Source: Heliomicrobium undosum
GTDB lineage: Bacteria > Bacillota > Desulfitobacteriia > Heliobacteriales > Heliobacteriaceae
DNA length: 64,000 bases
Direction of reading: 5' to 3'
Assembly (NCBI RefSeq): GCF_009877425.1
Contig: NZ_WXEY01000015.1
Span: 1 to 64,000, forward strand
A program made the translations under genes and the position numbers. Of the stretch, positions 19,416 through 28,033 are shown in pieces (positions within the stretch are counted from its first letter, which is position 1; each line of letters begins with the position of its first letter). The notes under the pieces are model-generated. The model was not told the origin of the DNA. It searched no databases and saw nothing but the letters and a program-made list of their open reading frames with translations.

Positions 19416-19982
19416 ATGGCAAGCACGATCGATAACGTGGGCAGCGTCTATACCGCTCCGGCAGGGACGACGACGAAGAAGAGCAACAGTGAGCTGGGCA
19501 AGGATGATTTTCTCAAACTCCTCGTAACTCAGCTCCGCTACCAGGATCCGATGAAACCGATGGAAGACAAGGAGTTTATCGCCCAGATGGCGCAGTTCTC
19601 TTCACTCGAGCAGATGAAGAACATCGCTGATGGCTTTGAAAAATTCCAAACAACCCAAGGGAACGTCATGAGTAACCTTAACAACGTTCTCACAGGTTTC
19701 ATTTCCGTCCAACAGCAGATGCAGGCCGATAACATGATTGTTTCAGCAGTCAGCTTTGTTGGCAAACATTTGGAGGCGACAGTACCTAAACTCGATGAAA
19801 AAGGAAATCCCGTGAAAGACCAGGACGGAGACATCGTCACGGAAAAAATCGCCGGCGACGTCACAGGTGTGAACATCAGCAACGGCTTGGCTGCGCTTCA
19901 AGTCCAATATGAGGTCAACGGCGAGAAGAAGACAAGGGACGTTCTCTTGAATGAGATCACAAAGGTAAGCCAAGTCGATTAA
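19416..19982 (+). CDS. flgD: flagellar hook capping protein FlgD
   Basis: FlgD caps the growing hook and is needed for hook assembly. The family core is clear: [19 protein letters not shown], then [20 protein letters not shown] near residues 28-70. A short C-terminal domain includes [17 protein letters not shown]. At 188 residues it is a short FlgD lacking the larger Fn3-like section of enterobacterial forms, which is usual in Clostridia. GGGGGGATCCACCG is upstream of the ATG. Confidence 0.95.
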   Translation: MASTIDNVGSVYTAPAGTTTKKSNSELGKDDFLKLLVTQLRYQDPMKPMEDKEFIAQMAQFSSLEQMKNIADGFEKFQTTQGNVMSNLNNVLTGFISVQQQMQADNMIVSAVSFVGKHLEATVPKLDEKGNPVKDQDGDIVTEKIAGDVTGVNISNGLAALQVQYEVNGEKKTRDVLLNEITKVSQVD

Positions 19983-20015
19983 GCAAAATCGAAGACAGGG
20001 AGGGAGGTGGCGGCA

Positions 20016-20399
20016 TTGGATAACCGAATCCTCTATCCCCAGCCGCTGATCCCCGGCGTCGGCAAGTCGAAGAACGGGTCGATTCACCAGCCGGTCGGCC
20101 AGCCCTCTGCTGATTCCTTCCAAAAGATCCTGGACCAAAAAACGCTCAAGTTCTCTTCCCATGCGTTGCAGCGGTTGTCCCAACGGAACATTTCCCTTGG
20201 AGAAGCCGAATTGGGCAAGCTGAATGAAGCCGTAGATAGGGTAGCGCGTAAAGGAGCGAAGGAATCACTGATCCTGATGAGGGATCTGGCGCTGGTTGTA
20301 TCGGTCAAGAACCGCACCGTCATCACTGCCGTCGACGGAAACGCCATGAAGGATAATGTGTTCACAAACATTGACAGTGCTGTTGTCATTACGGAATAA
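20016..20399 (+). CDS. TIGR02530-family flagellar operon protein
   Basis: This small protein sits between flgD and flgE in many Firmicutes. The core here is LKFSSHALQRLSQRNISLGEAELGKLNEAV, then ARKGAKESLILMRDLALVVSVKNRTVITAVD. The function is not known; it is thought to be a flagellar assembly factor from its constant position. I chose TTG 20016 because GGGAGGTGG ends 7-8 bases upstream; an in-frame GTG at 20007 overlaps that site. From there the protein is 127 residues. Confidence 0.85.
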   Translation: MDNRILYPQPLIPGVGKSKNGSIHQPVGQPSADSFQKILDQKTLKFSSHALQRLSQRNISLGEAELGKLNEAVDRVARKGAKESLILMRDLALVVSVKNRTVITAVDGNAMKDNVFTNIDSAVVITE

Positions 20400-20484
20400 G
20401 GGCTGGACCTCCAGGAGGAAGCCCAGGCTGCTGAACGATTGAGGCAGCCATCCGTTTCTACTATGCGAGGAGGTCGTTTACCCT

Positions 20485-21813
20485 ATGATGCGATCCCTTT
20501 TCTCCGGTGTCACCGCGCTGCGCAACCACCAGACGCGCATGGATGTCATCGGCAACAACATCGCCAACGTCAACACCATCGGGTTTAAGAAGAGCCGCGT
20601 CACCTTTTCCGACGCCCTAAACCAGACCGTCCGCGGCGCCGCAGCGCCGCAAGGCGGACGGGGCGGCACCAACCCGATGCAGGTTGGCCTGGGCATGAAC
20701 ATCGCCACGATGGAGACGGTCTTTACGCCCACGAGCGTCCAGGGAACGGGCAAGAACTCCGACCTAGCCATCGACGGAGACGGTTTCTTCCTGCTCGATG
20801 ACGGCGGATCCCAGTACTACACACGAGCCGGCAACTTCGATCTCGATACGGAGTACAACTTCATCCGCACCGACAACGGGATGAGGGCGATGGGCTATAT
20901 CGCTGACGCTTCGGGAAAAATTGACGCCAGCAAAAGCCCCACCGCCATCCATCTTCGAGACAAACTGCAGATGCCGGCCCTAGCTACGAACCGGGTCTCC
21001 TTCAACAAAAACTTGAACAGCCTGCAGGCCAGTTCCCTGCCGATTCAGAAGTCGATCGAAATCTTCGATTCCAAAGGCGGCAAGCACAACCTGCTGTTGA
21101 CCATGAAAAATGTCAGCAATGCCAGCGACCCCAACCACTGGGTCGTATCGGCTCGCATCACCACGGAAGACCCGACGACCCATGCGATCACGACGGCTGT
21201 GGGCTTTATTACGGGCTCCCTCTACTTCAGCAGCAACGGCACGTTCAAGCAATTCAGCGTAACGGGAAGGCAGGATTTCAGCTTCCCCGGATTGGGCGTC
21301 AACGTGATGACGGCCATGCCGACGGGCAACTACTCGGCCAAATATACCTTCCCCACAACCCAAAACGATTCCCGGTTCTACCTCGACCTGCATGCCATCA
21401 CCCAGTTCTCTTCTGAGACGACTGTTGACAAACTGAGCCAGAACGGATATCAGGATGGCGCCTTGAAGACCTATGCCATCGACTCAGCCGGCGTGTTGAC
21501 AGGCACCTTCACTAACGGCAAGAGCATGGCCTTGGCCCAGGTCTCTGTGACTACCTTCTCCAACCCGGCCGGCCTGCTGAAAACCGGTTCCAACCTCTAT
21601 ATCAAGACGAACAACTCCGGCGAGGCCAATACAGGCCAACCGGCTGTCGGCAGCCGGGGCGCCATCACCCCGGGCGCGCTGGAGATGTCCAACGTCGACT
21701 TGTCCCAGGAATTTACCGACATGATCACCACCCAGCGCGGCTTCCAGGCCAACAGCCGGATCATCTCCGTTTCCGACAGCATGCTGGAAGAACTGGTCAA
21801 TTTGAAACGATAA
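20485..21813 (+). CDS. flgE: flagellar hook protein FlgE
   Basis: FlgE polymerises into the hook, the joint between rod and filament. The N-terminus (MMRSLFSGVTALRNHQTRMD, then IGNNIANVNTIGFKKSR) and the C-terminus (LEMSNVDLSQEFTDMITTQR, then GFQANSRIISVSDSMLEEL) are the paired axial-protein helices. The middle holds the hook D1/D2 domains. At 442 residues it is a full-length major hook protein rather than a rod protein. GCGAGGAGGTCG precedes the ATG. Confidence 0.95.
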   Translation: MMRSLFSGVTALRNHQTRMDVIGNNIANVNTIGFKKSRVTFSDALNQTVRGAAAPQGGRGGTNPMQVGLGMNIATMETVFTPTSVQGTGKNSDLAIDGDGFFLLDDGGSQYYTRAGNFDLDTEYNFIRTDNGMRAMGYIADASGKIDASKSPTAIHLRDKLQMPALATNRVSFNKNLNSLQASSLPIQKSIEIFDSKGGKHNLLLTMKNVSNASDPNHWVVSARITTEDPTTHAITTAVGFITGSLYFSSNGTFKQFSVTGRQDFSFPGLGVNVMTAMPTGNYSAKYTFPTTQNDSRFYLDLHAITQFSSETTVDKLSQNGYQDGALKTYAIDSAGVLTGTFTNGKSMALAQVSVTTFSNPAGLLKTGSNLYIKTNNSGEANTGQPAVGSRGAITPGALEMSNVDLSQEFTDMITTQRGFQANSRIISVSDSMLEELVNLKR

Positions 21814-21819
21814 TCCATG

Positions 21820-21857
21820 ACGGGCGGGGAGGTCCGATCAACCCGCCCGTTTCTTTT
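21820..21857 (+). terminator. intra-operon terminator-like hairpin after flgE
   Basis: ACGGGCGGG pairs perfectly with CCCGCCCGT (21820-21850) and is followed by TTCTTTTC. It separates flgE from flbD. The U run is broken, so it may act as partial attenuation or protect the 3' end of abundant hook mRNA. Confidence 0.6.
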
Positions 21858-21880
21858 CATTGACAATGGGAGGCGGATCG

Positions 21881-22111
21881 ATGATTACAGTCAGGCGCTT
21901 GAATCAAAGCGAACTGGTGATTAACGCGGAACTGATAGAACAAGTGGAAGCGACTCCTGATACCATCATCACCTTGACGACGGGAAAGAAGATCGTTGTA
22001 TTGGAAGGGCTTGATGAAGTGGTTGATAAGGTGATCGCCTACCGCCGCGCCTGTCTCAACGCCCGCCCTGACGATAAAATCGATGATGCGCTGACAAAAA
22101 GAAGGACCTAG
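21881..22111 (+). CDS. flbD: FlbD-family flagellar protein
   Basis: The 76-residue protein starts MITVRRLNQSELVINAELIE and contains VEATPDTIITLTTGKKIVV, the hallmark of the small FlbD family found after flgE in Firmicutes and spirochaetes. Its role is not settled. The start is ATG 21881 with GGGAGGCGGATCG upstream; the frame extends to 21860 but that would overlap the ribosome-binding site. A 91-bp gap to fliL contains a perfect palindrome ACAGATCTGT of unknown meaning. Confidence 0.88.
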   Translation: MITVRRLNQSELVINAELIEQVEATPDTIITLTTGKKIVVLEGLDEVVDKVIAYRRACLNARPDDKIDDALTKRRT

Positions 22112-22202
22112 CGGGAAGAACTCGAATGAATGTATAATTAGGTGAGGTAGGGACAGATCTGTTCAATTTTTACCCTAGCCAAGGAAGGAGCGTTTTTCCG
22201 GA

Positions 22203-22688
22203 ATGGCTGAAACCGAAAACGCGCCCAAAAAGAAACCGTTGAACATGAAGTTGATCATCATCGCCGTTGCCGTGCTGGTATCGGCGGCCATCATCGCTGT
22301 AGCCGTATTCAAGTTCTTCATCAGTCCGGACGCAGTATCGGACCACACGCCAAAGGCTTCCGCACCCAAGACGGTGGGGGTCCTTTTTGAGGCCGGCGAC
22401 TTTACGACCAATCTGGCAGACCCCGGCGGGAAACGCTTCCTCAAAGCCAAGGTGATCCTTGAACTAAACGAGGAAAAAAAGGATGAGAAAAAGCTGGCTG
22501 AGTTGAAGGAACACCTCCCAGTCATCCGCGACCGGATCCTCTATATCCTCAGCGCCAAAACGGTGGAGGATTTCCAGGTTTCCGACAGCAAGGAAAAGGT
22601 CAAAAAAGACATTTTGGTCGCATTGAACAAACAGTTCGGCGCCGACAAGTTCCGCAACGTCTACTTCCAGGAACTTGTCTATCAATAA
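22203..22688 (+). CDS. fliL: flagellar basal body-associated protein FliL
   Basis: FliL surrounds the stator and supports motor function, especially under load. This 161-residue protein has a short Lys-rich cytoplasmic start, one membrane helix (about residues 16-38, LIIIAVAVLVSAAIIAVAVF) and an extracytoplasmic SPFH-like domain. That domain includes FEAGDFTTNLADPGGKRFLK and ends in VYFQELVYQ. Membrane topology and length match the family. Confidence 0.93.
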   Translation: MAETENAPKKKPLNMKLIIIAVAVLVSAAIIAVAVFKFFISPDAVSDHTPKASAPKTVGVLFEAGDFTTNLADPGGKRFLKAKVILELNEEKKDEKKLAELKEHLPVIRDRILYILSAKTVEDFQVSDSKEKVKKDILVALNKQFGADKFRNVYFQELVYQ

Positions 22689-22738
22689 GTCCTGCCCGAA
22701 AGCAAGACGACTGATTTCAGGAGGTGTGAGGGTAGGAC

Positions 22739-23734
22739 ATGAGCGATATTCTGTCCCAGGCAGAGATTGACGCGCTTCTGGCCGCCCTCGCCAGCGGTCA
22801 GGTAACCCCCGAGGATGTCAAAGATGATTTGACCAGCAAGATCCGCGTTTACGACTTTAAGCGACCCAATAAATTCTCCAAAGACCAGATCCACACCTTA
22901 CAAGTCATTTATGAAAACTTCTGCCGCAGTTTGACGACCTACCTGGCCGCCAACCTGCGCACACTCGTCCAGATATCGGTGCAATCCCTTGACCAATTGA
23001 CCTACGAAGAATTTATCCGTTCCATTCCCAACCCGACCATTGTCAACATCTTCACTATGTCTCCGTTGAATGGCAACGGGATCATGGAGATCCACCCTAA
23101 CATCGCCTTTGCTGTCATTGACCGCCTTTTTGGGGGAACAGGCAACCCGCCAGATAAGATTCGCGGTCTGACAGAAATCGAACAGTCCGTTTTTCAACGG
23201 ACGACGCGGCGCATGCTGGACAGTTTTACCGAGGCATGGGACAACATCGCCCAGGTGAAAGCTCGCCTGGAGATGATCGAGACAAACCCGCAGTTTATTC
23301 AGATCGTCGCGCCCACCGAGATGGTCGTCGTCATCACCCTGGCTTGCAAAATCGGCGACGTCGAGGGCATGATCAATATCTGCCTGCCTTATATATTACT
23401 GGAACCGATCATCGGCAAGTTGAGCGCCCATTTTTGGTTTTCCAACGCGGCGAAAGAGCGCACGACAGAACAATTAGAGGCGCTGCGCAACCGCCTGGAA
23501 CGGGCGCTGGTTCCCATCACCGTGCTGTTGGGACGCACCACCCTCAGCGTCTCTGAACTCCTGGACCTGCAACTGGGCGACGTGATTCAGTTGGACAATC
23601 GTACCGATTCCGAACTGGAAGTGCTCATCGGTCAGCGGGTCAAGTATCTGGCGCGTCCGGGCCTCTCCGGCTCCAAGCTGGGTATTCAGATCACAGCGAC
23701 CTATGAAAAAGGAGTTGAGACAGATGATGAGTAG
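22739..23734 (+). CDS. fliM: flagellar motor switch protein FliM
   Basis: FliM receives phosphorylated CheY and transmits the signal to FliG. The N-terminal CheY-binding peptide is present (MSDILSQAEIDALL). The CheC-like middle domain contains GTGNPPDKIRGLTEIE; the C-terminal SpoA domain has LLDLQLGDVIQLDNRTDSEL. Length 331 is normal. GGAGGTGTGAGGGTAGGAC lies upstream of the ATG. The 3' end overlaps the fliY start by 11 bp. Confidence 0.96.
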   Translation: MSDILSQAEIDALLAALASGQVTPEDVKDDLTSKIRVYDFKRPNKFSKDQIHTLQVIYENFCRSLTTYLAANLRTLVQISVQSLDQLTYEEFIRSIPNPTIVNIFTMSPLNGNGIMEIHPNIAFAVIDRLFGGTGNPPDKIRGLTEIEQSVFQRTTRRMLDSFTEAWDNIAQVKARLEMIETNPQFIQIVAPTEMVVVITLACKIGDVEGMINICLPYILLEPIIGKLSAHFWFSNAAKERTTEQLEALRNRLERALVPITVLLGRTTLSVSELLDLQLGDVIQLDNRTDSELEVLIGQRVKYLARPGLSGSKLGIQITATYEKGVETDDE

Positions 23735-25052
23735 CGGCGTCCTTTCCCAGGAGGAAATCGATGCCCTGTTGAGAGGCGCCGACATCCCCAGTGAACCCAC
23801 AACGTTGCAGGATGCAGCGGAACCGGAAGCTGATTTCAGTGAGCTGGAAAAGGATGTAATCGGCGAGATCGCCAATATCTCCATGGGAACGGCAGCGACG
23901 ACACTGTCCACCTTATTGGGGAAAAAAGTCGACATTACGACGCCCCGTGTCTTCGTGACAACCAAAGCGGCGCTGCAAAAAGACTATCCCTCTCCCTTTG
24001 TCGTCGTCGATGTGACCTATACAGCCGGATTGGAAGGCAACAATGTGCTGATCATCCGCGAATCTGATGTGGCGATCATTGTCGATCTGATGATGGGTGG
24101 AGACGGCATGTCACCGCCGACGGAATTGAACGAGATCCACTTCAGCGCCATTTCGGAAGCGATGAACCAGATGATGGGTTCGGCATCCACCTCCATGGCC
24201 ACCATGTTGCAAAAAAAGATCGATATATCACCGCCGATGCTGAACACCATTGACTTTGCCAATGAAAAGCTACCCCGTCCGGATATGGATCCTGTGATCA
24301 AAGTGTCCTTCCGGATGGTCATTGAGGGACTTGTCGACAGCGAGTTGATGCAGATTTACCCCATTCCCTTCGCGAAACAACTCGTTTCTGGGTTGATGGG
24401 GGATATGTCGTCTACTCCCGCGAGCCCGCCGGTGCAGCCGCAGGCGCCCCCCCCACCTCCGCCGCCCAGCACCCATTCGCCAGCCGCTCCGCCGCCTGCC
24501 GCTCCGCCACCGCAGGCCGCTTATCCTCCACCGGCTTCCCACCCTCCAATGGAACCGCCGATGGCGGCTGCTCCTCCGCCGGGTTATGGAAGCCCGCCGC
24601 CGGGATACGGCAGCCAACCGCCAGGGTATCCCCCTCCAGGGTACGGTTACCCGCCGCCGGGATACTACGGAGCGCCTCCTGGGGCGTATCCCTCACAGCC
24701 ACCTGCCGCCGCCTATCCGCCGCAAGCGCCGCCTGTGCCGGTGCAGCCGGTCCAGTTTGCGCCCTTGCAGCCACAGCGCAGCGGAAAGGATACAACCAAC
24801 CTCGGGTTGATCATGGATGTTCCCCTGCAAGTTACCGTCGAACTGGGGAAATCAAGAAAAACCATCCGGGATATCCTCGAACTCGGCCCCGGAGCGGTCA
24901 TCGAACTTGACAAACTTGCCGGCGAGCCCGTCGATATCCTGGTCAACGGCAAGCTGATCGCCAAGGGAGAGGTTGTCGTCATCGATGAGAACTTCGGCGT
25001 GCGGATCACCGATATCGTAAGTCCCATCGAAAGGATAGGCAATTTACAATAA
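23724..25052 (+). CDS. fliY: flagellar motor switch phosphatase FliY
   Basis: FliY combines a CheC-type CheY-P phosphatase with a FliN-type switch domain. Residues 1-15 carry a FliM-like CheY-binding motif (LSQEEIDALLRG). The CheC domain has both phosphatase centres with the E-x-x-N pattern: EIANISMG and EAMNQMMG. A proline/glycine/tyrosine-rich linker with repeated PPGY units spans about residues 232-350. The SpoA/FliN domain (LGLIMDVPLQVTVELGKSRK) closes the protein. ATG 23724 lies within the end of fliM, preceded by AAGGAGTTGAG. At 443 residues it is longer than typical FliY because of the linker. Confidence 0.94.
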   Translation: MMSSGVLSQEEIDALLRGADIPSEPTTLQDAAEPEADFSELEKDVIGEIANISMGTAATTLSTLLGKKVDITTPRVFVTTKAALQKDYPSPFVVVDVTYTAGLEGNNVLIIRESDVAIIVDLMMGGDGMSPPTELNEIHFSAISEAMNQMMGSASTSMATMLQKKIDISPPMLNTIDFANEKLPRPDMDPVIKVSFRMVIEGLVDSELMQIYPIPFAKQLVSGLMGDMSSTPASPPVQPQAPPPPPPPSTHSPAAPPPAAPPPQAAYPPPASHPPMEPPMAAAPPPGYGSPPPGYGSQPPGYPPPGYGYPPPGYYGAPPGAYPSQPPAAAYPPQAPPVPVQPVQFAPLQPQRSGKDTTNLGLIMDVPLQVTVELGKSRKTIRDILELGPGAVIELDKLAGEPVDILVNGKLIAKGEVVVIDENFGVRITDIVSPIERIGNLQ

Positions 25053-25069
25053 ACGGAGGATGATTGAGA

Positions 25070-25432
25070 ATGGGAAACCGGATTCTGATCGTAGATGATG
25101 CCGCTTTTATGCGCATGATGATCAAGGATATCCTGACAAAGAACGGATATCAGGTCGTCGGTGAAGCGGAAAACGGGGCTGTGGCCGTTGAAAAATGGAA
25201 GGAATTTCGTCCTGATTTGACCACTATGGACATCACCATGCCTGAAATGGACGGCATTAACGCTGTTCGCGCCATCCGCCAGGTCGATCCCAATGCCCGC
25301 GTCATCATGTGCAGCGCCATGGGTCAGCAGGCGATGGTCATCGATGCCATTCAAGCCGGCGCCAAGGACTTTATTGTAAAACCGTTCCAGCCGGATCGCG
25401 TTCTAGAGGCTGTTCGCAAGGCTTTAGGCTAA
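25070..25432 (+). CDS. cheY: chemotaxis response regulator CheY
   Basis: This single-domain receiver is phosphorylated by CheA and binds FliM/FliY to change rotation. The acidic pocket is VDDAA near residue 9, the phosphorylation Asp is in TTMDITMPEMDG (about residue 54), Ser is in IMCSAMG and the conserved Lys is in FIVKPF. Start ATG 25070 has CGGAGGA about 9 bases upstream; TTG 25064 is less likely. Its place between fliY and fliO is the Bacillus arrangement. Confidence 0.95.
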   Translation: MGNRILIVDDAAFMRMMIKDILTKNGYQVVGEAENGAVAVEKWKEFRPDLTTMDITMPEMDGINAVRAIRQVDPNARVIMCSAMGQQAMVIDAIQAGAKDFIVKPFQPDRVLEAVRKALG

Positions 25433-25477
25433 AGGTTGCTCAACAAGGCTCTCCTGAACAACAAGTGGGAGATGAGG

Positions 25478-26119
25478 ATGAACTACAGTCGGCGTATTGG
25501 CCGCCGGATCATCGGCGGCCTGGTGTTTTTTGGGCTCCTTTTGTTCCTGCTGTCTCTTCCTGTGGTTGCGACGGCGGCGGAAGCGGCGCCGGGAAGCATC
25601 CTTGACCAGACCTATACGCAACGGAGCGAAACAGAACAAAAGCCTGGTCCTGTATCGACAGGCGACCTGCTCATTCGATTGTTCGGCACGCTGTTCCTGG
25701 TAGGGATCACCGGCTGGGTTGTCGTAAAGTTCTGGAAACGGAAACAACAGACCGCCGGACAGGGAAACTGGATGGCCGTATTGGACCAGGTTAGCCTGGC
25801 GCCGAACAAAAACCTCTTTGTCACCGATATCGCAGGAAAAGTCTTCGTCATCGGCGTTACCGACCATTCCATTCAACCGATCATGGAAATCACTGATGCC
25901 CAGGTCATCGAGGCGCTGCGGCAGGTGCAAGAGGAAGATCGCCAGGCGCCTCCGGCAGCATTGGGGCTCGATTTTCTCAGCGGCTTGCTGGGCAAGGGCA
26001 ATCGCCAATCCGATTCAGAACCGTCCTTCCATGCGGAAATGACGAAACAGATTCAACGACTCAATGCGCTTCGAGAGAGAAGAAGAGAACCCGATAGGGA
26101 AGGGGAGGACAAGCTGTGA
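25478..26119 (+). CDS. fliO: flagellar biosynthesis protein FliO (FliZ)
   Basis: FliO helps assemble the FliP ring of the export gate. The 213-residue protein begins with a signal-like hydrophobic helix (residues 12-32). A short extracytoplasmic part is followed by a second helix (about 60-80, LIRLFGTLFLVGITGWVVVKF). The cytoplasmic FliO domain contains VLDQVSLAPNKNLFVTDIAG and VIGVTDHSI. Start ATG 25478 follows GGGAGATGAGG. The stop overlaps the fliP start (GTGA). Confidence 0.88.
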   Translation: MNYSRRIGRRIIGGLVFFGLLLFLLSLPVVATAAEAAPGSILDQTYTQRSETEQKPGPVSTGDLLIRLFGTLFLVGITGWVVVKFWKRKQQTAGQGNWMAVLDQVSLAPNKNLFVTDIAGKVFVIGVTDHSIQPIMEITDAQVIEALRQVQEEDRQAPPAALGLDFLSGLLGKGNRQSDSEPSFHAEMTKQIQRLNALRERRREPDREGEDKL

Positions 26120-26880
26120 AGTCCTCGTATGGCCGAGGCTTCATTTTATTGGTCTCGTTATTGGTAATATTTACCTTGGCGACTCCTGCGCTGGCGGCGC
26201 CTTTGCAGATACCGACGGTCAGCTTCGGCGTCGAATCGACGCAAAGCCCGACAGAGGTTTCTTCGAGCCTGCAGATTCTCTTCCTATTGACCATCCTATC
26301 GCTGGCGCCGTCGATCCTGATCATGATGACCTGTTTCACCCGCATCATCGTCGTCCTCCACTTTACCCGGACAGCCCTTGCCTTGCAGACGATGCCGCCG
26401 AACCAAATTCTGATCGGTTTGACTTTATTTTTGACTTTTTTTATCATGGCGCCCACCTGGACAGCCATCAATAATCAGGCCTTGCAGCCTTACCTGGCCG
26501 GCAGTCTCTCACAAGAGCAGGCGCTGGAAAAGGCGTCCGATCCCTTGCGGGAGTTTATGTTGAAGCAGACCCGGGAAAAAGATCTGGCCTTATTCGTCAA
26601 TATGTCAGATATGGAACAGCCGCAAACGTACCGGGACATCCCCACCAAGGTCGTGATTCCGGCATTCATTCTGAGTGAATTGAAGACAGCCTTTCAAATC
26701 GGGGCCGTCATCTACCTACCCTTTATTGTCATTGATATGATTGTCGGATCAGTGCTTATGTCGATGGGGATGATGATGCTGCCGCCGATGATGATCTCCC
26801 TGCCCTTTAAGGTGTTGGTCTTTGTGCTTGTGGACGGATGGTACCTCATCGTGCGCTCCCTGATCCTCAGCTACCAATGA
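26116..26880 (+). CDS. fliP: flagellar type III export gate protein FliP
   Basis: FliP forms the core of the export channel. An N-terminal signal peptide (residues 1-28) ends with ALAAPLQ. The family blocks MMTCFTRIIVVLHFTRTALALQ and MPPNQILIGLTLFLTFFIMAP are both present as adjoining stretches. The C-terminal helices contain VIPAFILSELKTAFQIG and IVGSVLMSMGMMMLPP. Length 254 is standard. GTG 26116 overlaps the fliO stop. Confidence 0.96.
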   Translation: MKSSYGRGFILLVSLLVIFTLATPALAAPLQIPTVSFGVESTQSPTEVSSSLQILFLLTILSLAPSILIMMTCFTRIIVVLHFTRTALALQTMPPNQILIGLTLFLTFFIMAPTWTAINNQALQPYLAGSLSQEQALEKASDPLREFMLKQTREKDLALFVNMSDMEQPQTYRDIPTKVVIPAFILSELKTAFQIGAVIYLPFIVIDMIVGSVLMSMGMMMLPPMMISLPFKVLVFVLVDGWYLIVRSLILSYQ

Positions 26881-26901
26881 CGTTCGAAGAGGAGGATGGC
26901 C

Positions 26902-27177
26902 GTGACACCGGAACTGGTGATCCAGTTGGGGCGCGACGCCTTGACCGCCGTTTTGCTGATCTCTGCGCCTCTCCTGGGCGCCAGCTTGCTTGTGGGTCTG
27001 GTGATCAGCGTTTTTCAGGCGACCACTCAGATTCAGGAAGCGACGCTCACCTTTGTGCCGAAGATCATCGTCGTCCTAGTCGTTATTCTCCTCTTTGGCC
27101 CTTGGATGTTGGAGGCGATGATGAAATATGTCGATCAGATGCTGGGCTCTTTGAACACCTACACCTTCATTCGATAA
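26902..27177 (+). CDS. fliQ: flagellar type III export gate protein FliQ
   Basis: FliQ wraps the FliP-FliR channel. The 91-residue protein has two membrane helices and the conserved FQATTQIQEATLTFVPKI loop. GTG 26902 is favoured over ATG 26896 because GGAGG at 26891-26895 leaves only 0 bases before the ATG but 6 before the GTG, and family members begin MTPE. It follows fliP by 21 bp. Confidence 0.94.
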   Translation: MTPELVIQLGRDALTAVLLISAPLLGASLLVGLVISVFQATTQIQEATLTFVPKIIVVLVVILLFGPWMLEAMMKYVDQMLGSLNTYTFIR

Positions 27178-27198
27178 TTTCGGGAGAGGAAATAAACA

Positions 27199-27999
27199 TT
27201 GGAAGCGGTCATCAACACAATGCTCAATCATTTGGATGTGCTGCTCCTGATGATGACACGGGTAGCCGGCATCATGGTCCTGGCGCCGGTCTTCAACTTT
27301 CCCGGCTTCAATAACCTGGCGAAGATCGGCCTTTCCTTCATGATCGCCCTGATCCTCTTTCTGGCCATGCCTGCCAGCGCCTTGCCGGTTCCCCCGCAGG
27401 ATCTGTTCAGTTATGCCCTTGTCGTGGCGCAGGAGGTTTTGCTGGGCCTTGCCATCGGATTTATCATGCAACTCGTATTTGCGGCCATTTTGACAGCCGG
27501 TCAACTGATCGATATTCAACTCGGGTTCGGGATCGTCAATATCATCGATCCCCTCTGGGGCGCCCAGGTGCCCATGACCGGTGTATTTTTGCAGATCCTC
27601 GCCTTATTGATTTTTGTCATTTTTGACGGTCATCTCCTTTTGATTCAGGTGCTCGCTGACAGCTTTCGCATCCTGCCGGCTGCGGGCAGTCCCTTCAGCC
27701 TCGCCCTAGCAGGAAGCATTACCGACTTTATTGTCCGTCTCGTCTCCGGAGTGTTGTTGATCGGCGTCCAGTTGGCCATGCCGATCATCGGCATCATCCT
27801 GATCAACGACATCGCCTTGGGCCTAGTCTCACGGACGGTGCCGCAGATGAATCTGTTCGTCATCGGCATTCCCTTGAAAATCATTGTGGGCGTCACCTTC
27901 TTATGGATTACGCTCCCCTTTTATATCGATGGATTAAACCGCCTGTTCACCCTGAGCTTTACCCAAGTGTCCGATTTCCTGCGGATACTCAGCCCATAA
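27199..27999 (+). CDS. fliR: flagellar type III export gate protein FliR
   Basis: FliR completes the FliPQR gate and contacts FlhB. The 266-residue protein is almost all membrane helices, with the family stretches MTRVAGIMVLAPVFNFPGF and GQLIDIQLGFGIVNIIDPLWG. TTG 27199 follows GGGAGAGGAAATAAACA. No truncation is visible. In some clostridia fliR and flhB are fused; here they are separate, 34 bp apart. Confidence 0.95.
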   Translation: MEAVINTMLNHLDVLLLMMTRVAGIMVLAPVFNFPGFNNLAKIGLSFMIALILFLAMPASALPVPPQDLFSYALVVAQEVLLGLAIGFIMQLVFAAILTAGQLIDIQLGFGIVNIIDPLWGAQVPMTGVFLQILALLIFVIFDGHLLLIQVLADSFRILPAAGSPFSLALAGSITDFIVRLVSGVLLIGVQLAMPIIGIILINDIALGLVSRTVPQMNLFVIGIPLKIIVGVTFLWITLPFYIDGLNRLFTLSFTQVSDFLRILSP

Positions 28000-28033
28000 A
28001 AAGCGTTTTGAAAAAGGCTTCTGAAAAAGAGGG

